Source of the DNA: Sphingobacterium phlebotomi
GTDB lineage: Bacteria > Bacteroidota > Bacteroidia > Sphingobacteriales > Sphingobacteriaceae
Assembly (NCBI RefSeq): GCF_008180195.1
Contig: NZ_VTAV01000003.1
Location: forward strand, 1 to 64,000
Length of the DNA: 64,000 bases
Direction of reading: 5' to 3'
Under the pieces are notes generated by a model. The model was not told the origin of the DNA. It searched no databases and saw nothing but the letters and a program-made list of their open reading frames with translations. A program made the translations under genes and the position numbers. Below, in pieces: positions 24,526-33,418 of the stretch; the first letter of the stretch is position 1; every line of letters starts with the position of its first letter.

Positions 24526-26982
24526 ATGAAACAGTGGTTTAAGGAGAATTCAACACACCTTATCATCCTGGCGATATTTATCGCCTTGGTGTTTTTTTAT
24601 TTCTCACCGATTTTTGGAGGTAAAATGTTGGTTCAATCCGATGTAGTTCAGGCCGTAGGCAGTCAAAAAGAGCTTTTTGATTACAAAGCAAAGGACGGGC
24701 GTGCTCCCAACTGGACAAACTCGATGTTTGGTGGTATGCCCACCTATCAGATATGGTATGAACATGCCAATAACATAACGTCTTACATTAACAAAGGTAT
24801 TAATGCCATTTTTCCTGCTCCTACAGACATTGTCCTGTTATATCTTTTGGGCGGTTATTTTCTGTTTTCTGTACTACGCATAAAACCATGGCTGGCGGCC
24901 GTTGGAGCCGTTGCATTAGCATTTACATCCTACAATTTTATTTATATCGAAGCAGGCCATCTCAATAAAGCGTATGCTATCGCCTATTTACCTCCGATTA
25001 TTGGTGCTATATTGTTGTGCTATCGCGGGAGCAGGCTTTGGGGGCCGGTGTTGCTCACGCTCTTTCTTGCGCTGGAGATTAGGTCGAACCACATCCAAAT
25101 GACCTATTATCTGTTTATCGCGTTATTGGTACTGGTAGGATTCGAGCTTTATTATACTATTCGGAACAAGCAATGGAAACCCTTTTTGCAGGCATCGGCC
25201 TTACAGGTGGGAGCGGTGCTGGTCGCAGTATTGGTGAACGCATCGGTCTTGTTTCCTACCTACGAGTATAGCCAGCTAACCATACGAGGCAAGGCCAATA
25301 TCCAGAAAGTAGATGATAACAGTGGGAAGTCTGCCGGTCTCGACAAACAATATGCTTACGAATGGAGTCAGGGTGTAGGGGAAAACATTACGTTCTTGAT
25401 TCCGAATGCTTATGGAGGACGTACGGGCGGGGTGCTGGATGGTAAGTCCGAAGTGGTAAAAACCATGACGGGGCTTGGTGTTCCGGAAATGCAGGCAACG
25501 CAGTTTGCCAATCAATTACCAACCTATTGGGGAGAGAAGATGTTTACCTCCGGGCCGTGGTATTTTGGAGCCGCCGTCATATTCCTATTTATTCTAGGAT
25601 TGGTTATTGTCAAAGATAAAATCAAATGGTGGATTCTTACTGCCACGATACTGACCATTCTTTTAGCATTCGGGCGTCACTTCCCGTTGATTTCCGATTT
25701 GTTTTTCGACTACTTTCCGATGTATAATAAATTTAGGGCGGTCGAGTCCATTTTGGTTATTCCGGCGATCTTAATCCCCATATTGGCGATTTTAGCGGTA
25801 AACGAATTGTTTACGCGTGCCGACCAGATTTCTAATCTGGATAAGAAAGTACTATACACCTTTATTGGGGTGGGTGGGGTCTGTCTTTTGATCGCGTTTA
25901 TGCCGAGTCTATTTTTGGATTTCAGAAACTCCCAACACCAACAATTGGTTTCCTCTTTGGAACAAGCGTTCGGTGATAAGAATGCCGCTGGACAAGTGGC
26001 TGCTGCGTTGGTAAAAGATCGGGCGTCGCTTGCTACAGCAGATGCATATCGTTCATTTTTCATTGTCCTGCTTGCATTTGGATTGGTATGGTTTTATATC
26101 AAGAAGAAATTAAGCATGCCTCTTTTTGTGGGTATATTAGGTATTGTTATCCTCGCCGATTTGTGGTCGGTAGATAAACGCTATCTCAACAATGATTCCT
26201 TTGTGGATGAGCGCACTTCCAATACCCGAATTCCCGAGCGGGAAGTCGATCAGTTGATTCGGTTAGATAAAGATTTGAGCTACCGGGTGTTAGATTTAAC
26301 AGCCAATCCGTTTTCCGATGCACGGACATCGTTTTACCACAAGAGTTTGGGCGGATACCACGCCGCTAAACTGATGCGGTTCCAGGAGGTATTGGAGCAT
26401 CAATTTAACGGTGCCGTTAACGAGGACGTGCTGGATATGTTCAACGTACGTTATTTGATTACCCAAAACCGGGAAAACAATGCGGAGCAGATTAAACGCA
26501 GAAGTACTGCGGCCGGCAATGCTTGGTTTGTCGATAGAGTAACGTTCGTAAACAGCAATGCGCAGGAGATGCAGGCGATCAGCAGCTTCGATCCGCAAAA
26601 AGAGGCGTTCGTGCATGAAGAATTTAAGAACGTACTGAATACTGCCCGTCTGGGAAAATCAGAAAATGCAGAAATCAAGTTGGTGTCTTATCATCCGGAC
26701 ACACTTAAATACGAGTATACATCACCTACGGATGCTTTTGCCGTCTTTTCTGAGGTATTTTACGATAAGGGCTGGAAAGCCTATATCGATGGAGAAGAAG
26801 TGCCTATTGTTCGTGCGGACTATATTCTTCGGGCATTGCAAGTACCGGGCGGAAATCATACCATCGACTTTATTTTTGCTCCCAAAACAATGCAGATCAG
26901 CAATGTTGTTTCATTGATAGCATCTATTATTTTGGTCTTGGGCCTTTGCTTGGCCATCTGGCGGGGGAGGCGTAACGCGTAA
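24526..26982 (+). CDS. YfhO-family multispanning membrane protein
   Basis: An 818-residue protein with about 12-13 hydrophobic segments and two large extracytoplasmic parts, including the C-terminal SEVFYDKGWKAYIDGEEVP region that is a hallmark of YfhO (DUF6077/GT-C-like). Early motifs PNWTNSMFGGMPTYQIW and YIEAGHLNKAYAIAYLP are also typical. In Gram-positive bacteria YfhO proteins are GT-C glycosyltransferases that decorate teichoic acids; the Bacteroidota members are not well studied. The membrane topology is clear, while the sugar donor and acceptor are unknown. It ends close to rarA. Confidence 0.83.
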   Translation: MKQWFKENSTHLIILAIFIALVFFYFSPIFGGKMLVQSDVVQAVGSQKELFDYKAKDGRAPNWTNSMFGGMPTYQIWYEHANNITSYINKGINAIFPAPTDIVLLYLLGGYFLFSVLRIKPWLAAVGAVALAFTSYNFIYIEAGHLNKAYAIAYLPPIIGAILLCYRGSRLWGPVLLTLFLALEIRSNHIQMTYYLFIALLVLVGFELYYTIRNKQWKPFLQASALQVGAVLVAVLVNASVLFPTYEYSQLTIRGKANIQKVDDNSGKSAGLDKQYAYEWSQGVGENITFLIPNAYGGRTGGVLDGKSEVVKTMTGLGVPEMQATQFANQLPTYWGEKMFTSGPWYFGAAVIFLFILGLVIVKDKIKWWILTATILTILLAFGRHFPLISDLFFDYFPMYNKFRAVESILVIPAILIPILAILAVNELFTRADQISNLDKKVLYTFIGVGGVCLLIAFMPSLFLDFRNSQHQQLVSSLEQAFGDKNAAGQVAAALVKDRASLATADAYRSFFIVLLAFGLVWFYIKKKLSMPLFVGILGIVILADLWSVDKRYLNNDSFVDERTSNTRIPEREVDQLIRLDKDLSYRVLDLTANPFSDARTSFYHKSLGGYHAAKLMRFQEVLEHQFNGAVNEDVLDMFNVRYLITQNRENNAEQIKRRSTAAGNAWFVDRVTFVNSNAQEMQAISSFDPQKEAFVHEEFKNVLNTARLGKSENAEIKLVSYHPDTLKYEYTSPTDAFAVFSEVFYDKGWKAYIDGEEVPIVRADYILRALQVPGGNHTIDFIFAPKTMQISNVVSLIASIILVLGLCLAIWRGRRNA

Positions 26983-27025
26983 CCCGTAACTTGTTACGCA
27001 TCACGGGAAATACTAAAACAATTAG

Positions 27026-27033
27026 TATATTTG
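27026..27033 (+). promoter_or_regulatory. -7 promoter box of rarA, 4 bases before the ATG
   Basis: TATATTTG followed by CCTT and the rarA ATG. A 7-bp inverted repeat (27010-27016 with 27022-27028) overlaps the box and might be an operator. No TTG is placed at -33. Confidence 0.6.
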
Positions 27034-27037
27034 CCTT

Positions 27038-28318
27038 ATGGCAACATCGATACCTTTAGCAGAACGGATGCGCCCAAAGGGTCTTGCCGATTATATCGGG
27101 CAACACCATATTATAGGCGAAGGCGCTGTACTCCGTAACGCCGTTGAGCAGAAAAATATACCTTCGATGATCTTTTGGGGACCGCCGGGCGTTGGCAAAA
27201 CAAGTCTGGCGTTGCTTATCGCTCGGGAACTGGGACGTCCATTTTTTTCGTTAAGTGCCATCCAATCGGGTGTCAAGGATATTCGGGAAGTGATTGATAA
27301 GGCGGATAAAATCTATCAGTTCAATCAAGAACAACCCATTCTATTTATCGATGAAATTCATCGATTTTCCAAATCCCAACAAGACTCCCTTTTGGGTGCC
27401 GTAGAGCGAGGATTGGTGACGCTTATAGGCGCTACAACGGAAAACCCCTCATTTGAGGTGATTTCTGCGTTGCTTTCCCGTTGCCAGGTGTATGTACTTG
27501 AACATCTTTCCGAACAGGAATTGACGGCTATTTTAAAACAAGCCATCGAACGAGATAGCTACCTACAGGAGCATCCCGTACAAATAGAAGAATATGAAGC
27601 TTTGTTTCGGCTTTCTGGCGGAGACGCCCGCAAGTTGCTCAATGTATTTGAATTGGTGGTTCAGGCAGCGCATGCCCAAAAACAACCCGTTACCAATGCG
27701 TTTGTACTTAAGCAAGTTCAACAGAATATGGCGTTGTATGATAAGACGGGGGAACAACATTACGATATTATTTCTGCTTTTATCAAGTCTATCCGGGGGA
27801 GCGATCCGAACGCTGCGGTATATTGGCTGGCACGGATGATAGAGGGCGGAGAAGACCCTTCCTTTATTGCCCGGCGGTTACTCATTTTGGCTTCTGAAGA
27901 TATAGGCAACGCGAATCCTAATGCGTTATTGTTAGCAAACAACTGCTTTCAGGCCGTCAACGTGATCGGTTGGCCGGAATCTCGTATCATCTTGGCTCAG
28001 GCAGTTACCTATCTAGCCTCTTCGGCAAAGAGTAACGCGTCCTATGAAGCCATTGGTAAAGCACAGGCACTTGTTAAACAAACTGGTGATCTTCCGGTGC
28101 CCTTACACCTTCGGAATGCACCCACGAAGCTCATGAAAGAATTGGATTATGGTACAGCATACAAATACGCGCACGCCTATCCCGGTAATTTTGTAGAGCA
28201 AGAGTTCTTCCCCGATAAGCTGAGCGGTACCCTGCTTTACGATCCCGGAAACAACGCTTCCGAAAATAAAATCAGAGAATCCCTTCGCAGCAAATGGCGG
28301 GAGCGCTATCGTTACTGA
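27038..28318 (+). CDS. rarA: Replication-associated recombination protein A (MgsA/WRNIP1-type AAA+ ATPase)
   Basis: RarA acts at stalled replication forks, where it opens DNA ends and interacts with SSB. The 426-residue protein starts with the typical PLAERMRPKGLADYIGQHHI. Walker A is GPPGVGKTSL (about 48-57), Walker B is ILFIDEIHRF, sensor 1 is GATTENPSF, and the arginine finger lies in LLSRCQVYVL. The C-terminal tetramerisation part has HYDIISAFIKSIRGSDPNAA and LHLRNAPTKLMKELDYG. Length and motifs are complete. Confidence 0.95.
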   Translation: MATSIPLAERMRPKGLADYIGQHHIIGEGAVLRNAVEQKNIPSMIFWGPPGVGKTSLALLIARELGRPFFSLSAIQSGVKDIREVIDKADKIYQFNQEQPILFIDEIHRFSKSQQDSLLGAVERGLVTLIGATTENPSFEVISALLSRCQVYVLEHLSEQELTAILKQAIERDSYLQEHPVQIEEYEALFRLSGGDARKLLNVFELVVQAAHAQKQPVTNAFVLKQVQQNMALYDKTGEQHYDIISAFIKSIRGSDPNAAVYWLARMIEGGEDPSFIARRLLILASEDIGNANPNALLLANNCFQAVNVIGWPESRIILAQAVTYLASSAKSNASYEAIGKAQALVKQTGDLPVPLHLRNAPTKLMKELDYGTAYKYAHAYPGNFVEQEFFPDKLSGTLLYDPGNNASENKIRESLRSKWRERYRY

Positions 28319-28358
28319 TTTTCCTTTTTTGTCCAGAAAAAAAGAAAAAGAGAATGGT

Positions 28359-28366
28359 TATCTTTG
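28359..28366 (+). promoter_or_regulatory. -7 promoter box of the exonuclease gene
   Basis: TATCTTTG, a perfect TAnnTTTG, 38 bases before the ATG at 28405. An imperfect T-run/A-run hairpin (about 28322-28345) lies just upstream, similar to those before polA/rsgA and rfbB. The same transcript may continue into manC and cpsB. Confidence 0.6.
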
Positions 28367-28404
28367 TAGAGTTTTAAAAATAAAGTTAATTTAATATTGA
28401 ATTA

Positions 28405-28953
28405 ATGACCTTTACGGCAATAGATTTTGAACTCGCTACCGCAGCTTATACCAGTGTGTGTGCTGTCGGTATTGTAAAGGTGGAAAACAATCAGATTGTG
28501 GAGCAATTCCATAGTCTGGTACGCCCCCCAAAAAACCAATACATGTGGCAGACGACCCGTGTACACGGTATCAAACCGAAAGATACGTTAACCGCACCAA
28601 CATTTTTAGAGCTTTTCCCCACGATAGAGCACTATCTCCAGGGCAGTCGAATGGTGGCGCACAATGAGAAGTTTGATAGGGAGGTTCTTATAAAAACGAT
28701 GGGATTGTACAACCTGGATTATAATACCTTGCAGCTTTCACCAACTTGGGAATGTACGAGTGAAATATACAGATCAAAAGGATTTAAGCGAACAAAACTG
28801 AGTATCTGTTGCCGTATCATGGGTATCGAGCTGAACCACCATGACCCGTTATCGGATGCCATGGCGAGTGCTCAGCTTTATCTTAAGCGTGATCAGATTA
28901 CGAACGCTTTGATAGAAAAACATTTTCAAACGCAAGAGGGAACTGAGATTTAA
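28405..28953 (+). CDS. DnaQ-like 3'-5' exonuclease
   Basis: A 182-residue DEDDh-family exonuclease. Exo I is TAIDFELA (Asp and Glu ligands near residues 6-8), Exo II is MVAHNEKFDREVL (about 92-104), and Exo III is HDPLSDAMASAQLYL with the catalytic His and Asp (about 146-160). It resembles the epsilon subunit of Pol III but is short and free-standing, so it could serve repair or RNA trimming. It is 4 bases upstream of manC and so probably shares its transcript, though no functional link is evident. Confidence 0.88.
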   Translation: MTFTAIDFELATAAYTSVCAVGIVKVENNQIVEQFHSLVRPPKNQYMWQTTRVHGIKPKDTLTAPTFLELFPTIEHYLQGSRMVAHNEKFDREVLIKTMGLYNLDYNTLQLSPTWECTSEIYRSKGFKRTKLSICCRIMGIELNHHDPLSDAMASAQLYLKRDQITNALIEKHFQTQEGTEI

Positions 28954-28957
28954 AGTT

Positions 28958-29950
28958 ATGGGAAAAATAGTAAACGTCATTTTATCTGGTGGAATAGGCT
29001 CTAGGCTGTGGCCTTTATCACGCAAGTCGAAACCGAAGCAATATTTGCCTATTTTTAACGAAAAATCCTTATTTAAGCTTACGATTGAGAGAAACCAACC
29101 CGTGTGTGGACACGTGGTTTTGGTAGGTTCTGTGCAAAATATCGATTTAGCAAAGGAAGATTTAAAAGCTATTTCACACGATATTATCGTGGAGACAGTT
29201 CCACGAAATACCGCTGCGGCCATAGCGTTCGCTGCGCTATCTCGTGATCCTGATGATATCTTGATCGTTACCCCGTCGGATCACCTTATCGAAGGAGAAG
29301 AACAGTATATGCAGGCCATCAAGCGCGGTATAGAGTTTGCAAAAGATGATAGCCTTGTCACTTTTGGGATAAACCCTACACGGCCAGAAACGGGCTATGG
29401 CTATATTGAATCCGAAGGAAATGAGGTGCTATCCTTTCGGGAGAAACCCAACTACGAAACAGCAAAAGATTTCCTAAAAAGTGGCAACTTCTTGTGGAAT
29501 TCCGGAATATTCTGTTTTAAGGCATCGACCTATCTGCAGGAGCTAGAACGTTTTGACCCCAAAATATATACTGCCTCAAAGGCTGCTTTTGAGGCAGCAG
29601 AACAAGGTGTTTTGGACGAAGAGCTTTCCCTTAAGATACCATCAAAAAGCGTTGACTACGCTATTATGGAGCGTAGCGACAGCATCAAAGTAGTGCCTTC
29701 ATTCTTCCATTGGTCGGATATGGGCTCTTTTGATTCGCTATACGATTACCTTATTTCTAAAGGGCACCCGAAAGATGAGCAAGGGAATATCGTTATTGGC
29801 GAAAACAACAAACATACTGTATTCTTAGGTCTACAAAACTGTGTAGTGGTCAATACAGCAGACGCCGTTTTGGTCATGGACAAAGCTTTTTCACAAGATG
29901 TAAAACATGTTTATGAGCTACTGGAAAAAGAAAATTCTCCGTTAATTTAA
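28958..29950 (+). CDS. manC: Mannose-1-phosphate guanylyltransferase (first copy)
   Basis: This enzyme makes GDP-mannose from GTP and mannose 1-phosphate. The nucleotidyltransferase signature VILSGGIGSRLWPLSRK occupies residues 7-23. EKPNYETAKDFLKSGNFLWNSG (split across the family's conserved active-site segment) and VTPSDHLI are also standard. At 330 residues it has only the pyrophosphorylase domain, with no phosphomannose isomerase fusion. It opens the first polysaccharide block, and a paralogue lies at 59,822. Its product can feed Gmd and Fcl. Confidence 0.92.
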   Translation: MGKIVNVILSGGIGSRLWPLSRKSKPKQYLPIFNEKSLFKLTIERNQPVCGHVVLVGSVQNIDLAKEDLKAISHDIIVETVPRNTAAAIAFAALSRDPDDILIVTPSDHLIEGEEQYMQAIKRGIEFAKDDSLVTFGINPTRPETGYGYIESEGNEVLSFREKPNYETAKDFLKSGNFLWNSGIFCFKASTYLQELERFDPKIYTASKAAFEAAEQGVLDEELSLKIPSKSVDYAIMERSDSIKVVPSFFHWSDMGSFDSLYDYLISKGHPKDEQGNIVIGENNKHTVFLGLQNCVVVNTADAVLVMDKAFSQDVKHVYELLEKENSPLI

Positions 29951-30078
29951 CAATTTTTTAATTAATAGTAGCGTTTTCACGACAATCATCGTTTCCTGTC
30001 TACAATATTGGCTGTATTATTGTTACGTAATATGTAGAGGGGGAATAAAAACGGGGAATAGCTAATACAAAATTATTA

Positions 30079-30861
30079 ATGATGTCTTTTTGGAAAAACT
30101 TATTTAAACGTAATACAAAGCAAAATGAGGCTATCGGAAAATTAGCATGGATCGGGGTAGACATGCATAACCATGTGTTACCCGGTATTGATGACGGTAG
30201 TCCAGACCTAGAACAATCCTTGAAACTCGTTCAAGGATTAAAGGAATTGGGGATTCATAAATGTATATCGACGCCACACATCATGCACGGCGTGCACGAC
30301 AATACACCGACCACTATTAAGGACGCCCATGCAAAGCTAAAACAAGCGCTTACCGATCAGGGGATTAAGTTCGATCTTCAATATGCTGCTGAATATATGA
30401 TTGATGATCAGCTGGAAACCTGGATTCAGAGCGAGAACCTCTGCCCCTTACCGAATAGGCATATGCTGATCGAAATGTCTTATCTGGCAGAATCCAAGGC
30501 GCTTTTTCAGACGATTAAAGATATTCAGGAAAAAGGTTACCAACCCATCTTGGCACATCCCGAGCGCTATAATTACTATCACCAGAATTTTAAAGTATAT
30601 AAAGAGATTAAAGATGCAGGTTGCTTATTGCAGCTTAATCTGCTGTCCATTTCCAGATACTATGGGGAGCCCGTTAAATCAATAGCACTTACCCTGGTAA
30701 AATCAGGAATGTATGATTTGGTCGGAACAGATATGCATCACGATAAACACCTTCACGCACTTAAAATGGTGGCGGCTAAATATGATACCTTCGATTTGTT
30801 AAAAAACAATCCTATAAAAAACGCCACTATATTCGAGGATAGCCAAAAGCTTGCTATTTAG
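30079..30861 (+). CDS. cpsB: PHP-type protein-tyrosine phosphatase, CpsB/YwqE family (first copy)
   Basis: A 260-residue metal-dependent phosphatase of the PHP superfamily, which removes phosphate from the tyrosine tail of BY-kinases such as Wzc. Metal ligands are visible in DMHNHVLPGIDDGS (about residues 33-46), TPHIMHGVHDN, AEYMIDD, AHPERYNYYH and GTDMHHDKHLHAL. It is cytoplasmic. It precedes the rhamnose genes but no kinase lies in this block; the only kinase in the window, at 44,808, has its own CpsB. An ATG one codon downstream is an equally good start. Confidence 0.92.
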   Translation: MMSFWKNLFKRNTKQNEAIGKLAWIGVDMHNHVLPGIDDGSPDLEQSLKLVQGLKELGIHKCISTPHIMHGVHDNTPTTIKDAHAKLKQALTDQGIKFDLQYAAEYMIDDQLETWIQSENLCPLPNRHMLIEMSYLAESKALFQTIKDIQEKGYQPILAHPERYNYYHQNFKVYKEIKDAGCLLQLNLLSISRYYGEPVKSIALTLVKSGMYDLVGTDMHHDKHLHALKMVAAKYDTFDLLKNNPIKNATIFEDSQKLAI

Positions 30862-30893
30862 TTGTTCTTTTTCTCCGCGAAAGAGAAAAGAAG

Positions 30894-30901
30894 TAACTTT
30901 G
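30894..30901 (+). promoter_or_regulatory. -7 promoter box of the rfb cluster, 4 bases before the rfbB ATG
   Basis: TAACTTTG followed by AATC and the rfbB ATG. An imperfect pyrimidine/purine hairpin (about 30868-30889) lies just upstream. The rhamnose operon is thus predicted to start with a leaderless mRNA. Confidence 0.6.
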
Positions 30902-30905
30902 AATC

Positions 30906-31964
30906 ATGAATAAGACAATTTTGATTACAGGCGGAGCCGGTTTTATCGGCTCTCATGTGGTTCGTGAATTTGTTAACAAGTATACCGATTACCAGATTGT
31001 CAATATTGATGCGCTGACCTATGCTGGTAATTTGGAAAACTTGAAAGACGTGGAGAGAAAGCCTAATTATACCTTTATCAAACAAGATATCCGCGATGCG
31101 GAAGGTATATTGGCATTATTTAAGACCTATCAGCCCGATGGTGTCATCCATTTAGCGGCAGAATCCCATGTGGATCGGTCTATTGTCGCACCTACCGATT
31201 TCGTGATGACCAATGTGGTCGGTACCGTGAATCTTTTGAATGCTGCACGTGAAACATGGAAAGACAATACAGAAGGCAAACGTTTCCATCATGTATCAAC
31301 GGACGAAGTATACGGTACGTTAGGGGAAACAGGACTGTTTACGGAGCACACGCCGTATGATCCACATTCGCCTTACTCAGCATCAAAGGCTTCTTCCGAT
31401 CATTTTGTACGTGCTTACCATGATACCTACGGATTGCCTATCGTTATTACCAACTGTTCCAATAATTACGGGCCCAATCATTTTCCCGAAAAACTAATCC
31501 CCCTTTGTATTCTTAATGTGTTAAATAATAAACCATTACCCATATATGGCAACGGAAAATACACGCGCGATTGGCTGTTCGTGGTGGATCACGCCCGCGC
31601 GATAGACTTGGTTTTCCATGAAGGGAATAATGGCGAATCCTACAACATCGGTGGGTTCAACGAATGGAAAAATATCGATCTTGTCCGAGAACTGTGCAGA
31701 CAGATGGATGAAAAGCTCGGCAGAACCTCAGAAACGTCGGAACAACTGATTACGTATGTAAAAGACCGTCCCGGCCACGATTTGCGTTACGCTATCGATG
31801 CTTCCAAAATCAATACGGAATTAGGTTATGCCCCATCGGTTACGTTTGAAGAAGGACTTTCCCTTACTATTGATTGGTTCTTGAGCAACCGGGAATGGTT
31901 GCAGAATGTAACCTCCGGAGGTTATCAGAAATATTATGAGGAGCAATATGGTAAACAGGGGTAA
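30906..31964 (+). CDS. rfbB: dTDP-glucose 4,6-dehydratase
   Basis: Second step of dTDP-L-rhamnose synthesis: dTDP-glucose to dTDP-4-keto-6-deoxyglucose. This extended short-chain dehydrogenase has the NAD-binding loop GGAGFIGSHV (residues 8-17), the active-site STDEVYG segment, and YSASKASSDH with the YxxxK pair (about 158-162). Length 352 is normal. It starts the rfbBCDA cluster, with 11-12 base gaps to rfbC and rfbD. Confidence 0.95.
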   Translation: MNKTILITGGAGFIGSHVVREFVNKYTDYQIVNIDALTYAGNLENLKDVERKPNYTFIKQDIRDAEGILALFKTYQPDGVIHLAAESHVDRSIVAPTDFVMTNVVGTVNLLNAARETWKDNTEGKRFHHVSTDEVYGTLGETGLFTEHTPYDPHSPYSASKASSDHFVRAYHDTYGLPIVITNCSNNYGPNHFPEKLIPLCILNVLNNKPLPIYGNGKYTRDWLFVVDHARAIDLVFHEGNNGESYNIGGFNEWKNIDLVRELCRQMDEKLGRTSETSEQLITYVKDRPGHDLRYAIDASKINTELGYAPSVTFEEGLSLTIDWFLSNREWLQNVTSGGYQKYYEEQYGKQG

Positions 31965-31975
31965 AAAATAAATAA

Positions 31976-32512
31976 ATGAAAATAATAGAAACAAAACTCA
32001 AAGGATGCTTTATTTTAGAACCCGTAAAGCTTGGCGATAAGAGAGGGTATTTCTTTGAAAGTTTTAATGAAAACACCTTTCAGGAACTGACTGGTGCAGA
32101 GACACGTTTTGTACAAGACAACCAGTCTTTTTCGGCAAAGGGCGTGCTCCGCGGTTTACACGCCCAAAGCGGCGAACATGCGCAAGCGAAACTTGTGCGT
32201 GTATTGGAGGGGCGTGTCCTCGATGTAATGGTAGATGCACGTCCTGATTCGGTTACTTTAGGACAGTACGAAACCGTCGAACTGTCGGCAGAAAATAATC
32301 TACAAGTATTTATTCCGAGGGGCTTTTTACACGGCTTTGTTGTACTTTCCGATACCGCGACGTTTTTTTATAAGTGTGATAATTTCTACCATAAAGATGC
32401 AGAATGGGGCGTACGCTATGACGATCCGACATTGGCGATCGATTGGAAACTCCCACAGGATGAATTGATTATATCCGAGAAAGACAAAATATTACCTTTT
32501 TGGGAAAAGTGA
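31976..32512 (+). CDS. rfbC: dTDP-4-dehydrorhamnose 3,5-epimerase
   Basis: A 178-residue cupin-fold epimerase for the third step of dTDP-rhamnose synthesis. RGYFFESFNENTF (about 22-34), QDNQSFSAKGVLRGLH with the catalytic His (about 47-62), and IPRGFLHGFVVLSDTATFFY with the Tyr acid and metal-free cupin core are all intact. The short product is typical of RmlC. Confidence 0.95.
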   Translation: MKIIETKLKGCFILEPVKLGDKRGYFFESFNENTFQELTGAETRFVQDNQSFSAKGVLRGLHAQSGEHAQAKLVRVLEGRVLDVMVDARPDSVTLGQYETVELSAENNLQVFIPRGFLHGFVVLSDTATFFYKCDNFYHKDAEWGVRYDDPTLAIDWKLPQDELIISEKDKILPFWEK

Positions 32513-32524
32513 AGCGAAACGCGT

Positions 32525-33418
32525 ATGTCATTACATCATAATAACGAATCAGGAACAACGAGCTACAAACAGCGAATCCTTGTAACAGGAGCCAATGGAC
32601 AAGTAGGGTCAGAACTCAAAGAACTGTTGGGAAAAGAAGATTTTGAGGTATTCTTTCTGGACAGAAAACAACTTCCTTTAGAACAAACGTTGATTATCCA
32701 AGATATTCTGGGGATGTATGAGCCCGATATCATTATCCACGCTGCCGCATATACAGCTGTCGACAAAGCGGAAAGTGAACCAGAACTCGCAGATGCTGTC
32801 AATCATCTGGCAACAGAAGAGATCGCGCAATATTGTCGCTTGCACGGTGCAAAGCTGCTCGCGATTTCCACCGACTACGTTTTTGACGGCCATTCGAGTG
32901 AGCCCCTAACGGAGGATTCCGCCACAGCACCATTAAACATATATGGGCTTACGAAGTGGAAAGGCGAACAAGCTATACAAAAATGGGCCCCCGAAAGCGT
33001 TATCATACGCACCTCTTGGGTCTACGCTGCTTATGGCAATAACTTTGTTAAAACAATGATCCGCCTGATGCATGAACGGGAGGAGTTGTCCGTAGTTCAT
33101 GATCAGATAGGTTCACCAACCTACGCCAGGGACATTGCCCAAGCCATCGTGGATATTATAAAAGCAGCTACTTGGCACCCCGGGATATACCACTACTCCA
33201 ATGAAGGCCAACTATCGTGGTATGATTTTGCTGTGGCTATCCGGGATCTGATTGGCGCAACTTGCCATATATCCCCTATTTCGACATCGCAATACCCCAC
33301 TCCCGCCAAACGCCCAGCCTATTCTCTATTGGACAAAACAAAAATTAAAGATACATTTGGGGTGAAAGTGCCCTCATGGCAAGAAAGTTTGTCCACATGT
33401 ATAGATCGTATAAAATGA
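32525..33418 (+). CDS. rfbD: dTDP-4-dehydrorhamnose reductase
   Basis: This enzyme reduces dTDP-4-keto-L-rhamnose to dTDP-L-rhamnose with NAD(P)[13 protein letters not shown] (about 20-31), STDYVFDG (about 117-124) and the YGLTKWKGE active-site YxxxK are present. The N-terminus has about 15 extra residues before the first strand, and the end overlaps rfbA by 4 bases (ATGA). Length 297 matches RmlD. Confidence 0.94.
   Translation: MSLHHNNESGTTSYKQRILVTGANGQVGSELKELLGKEDFEVFFLDRKQLPLEQTLIIQDILGMYEPDIIIHAAAYTAVDKAESEPELADAVNHLATEEIAQYCRLHGAKLLAISTDYVFDGHSSEPLTEDSATAPLNIYGLTKWKGEQAIQKWAPESVIIRTSWVYAAYGNNFVKTMIRLMHEREELSVVHDQIGSPTYARDIAQAIVDIIKAATWHPGIYHYSNEGQLSWYDFAVAIRDLIGATCHISPISTSQYPTPAKRPAYSLLDKTKIKDTFGVKVPSWQESLSTCIDRIK

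Noticed and set aside
26971-27000. GTAAC-type inverted repeat at the end of the YfhO gene as a terminator
   Set aside because: The stem (GCGTAAC/GTTACGC) overlaps the stop codon and lacks a T tract. Similar short words recur in the window at a rate expected by chance.
33376-33414. Earlier start for rfbA inside rfbD
   Set aside because: All RmlA proteins begin at KGIILAGG, and the ATGA overlap at 33,415-33,418 is the normal coupling arrangement.
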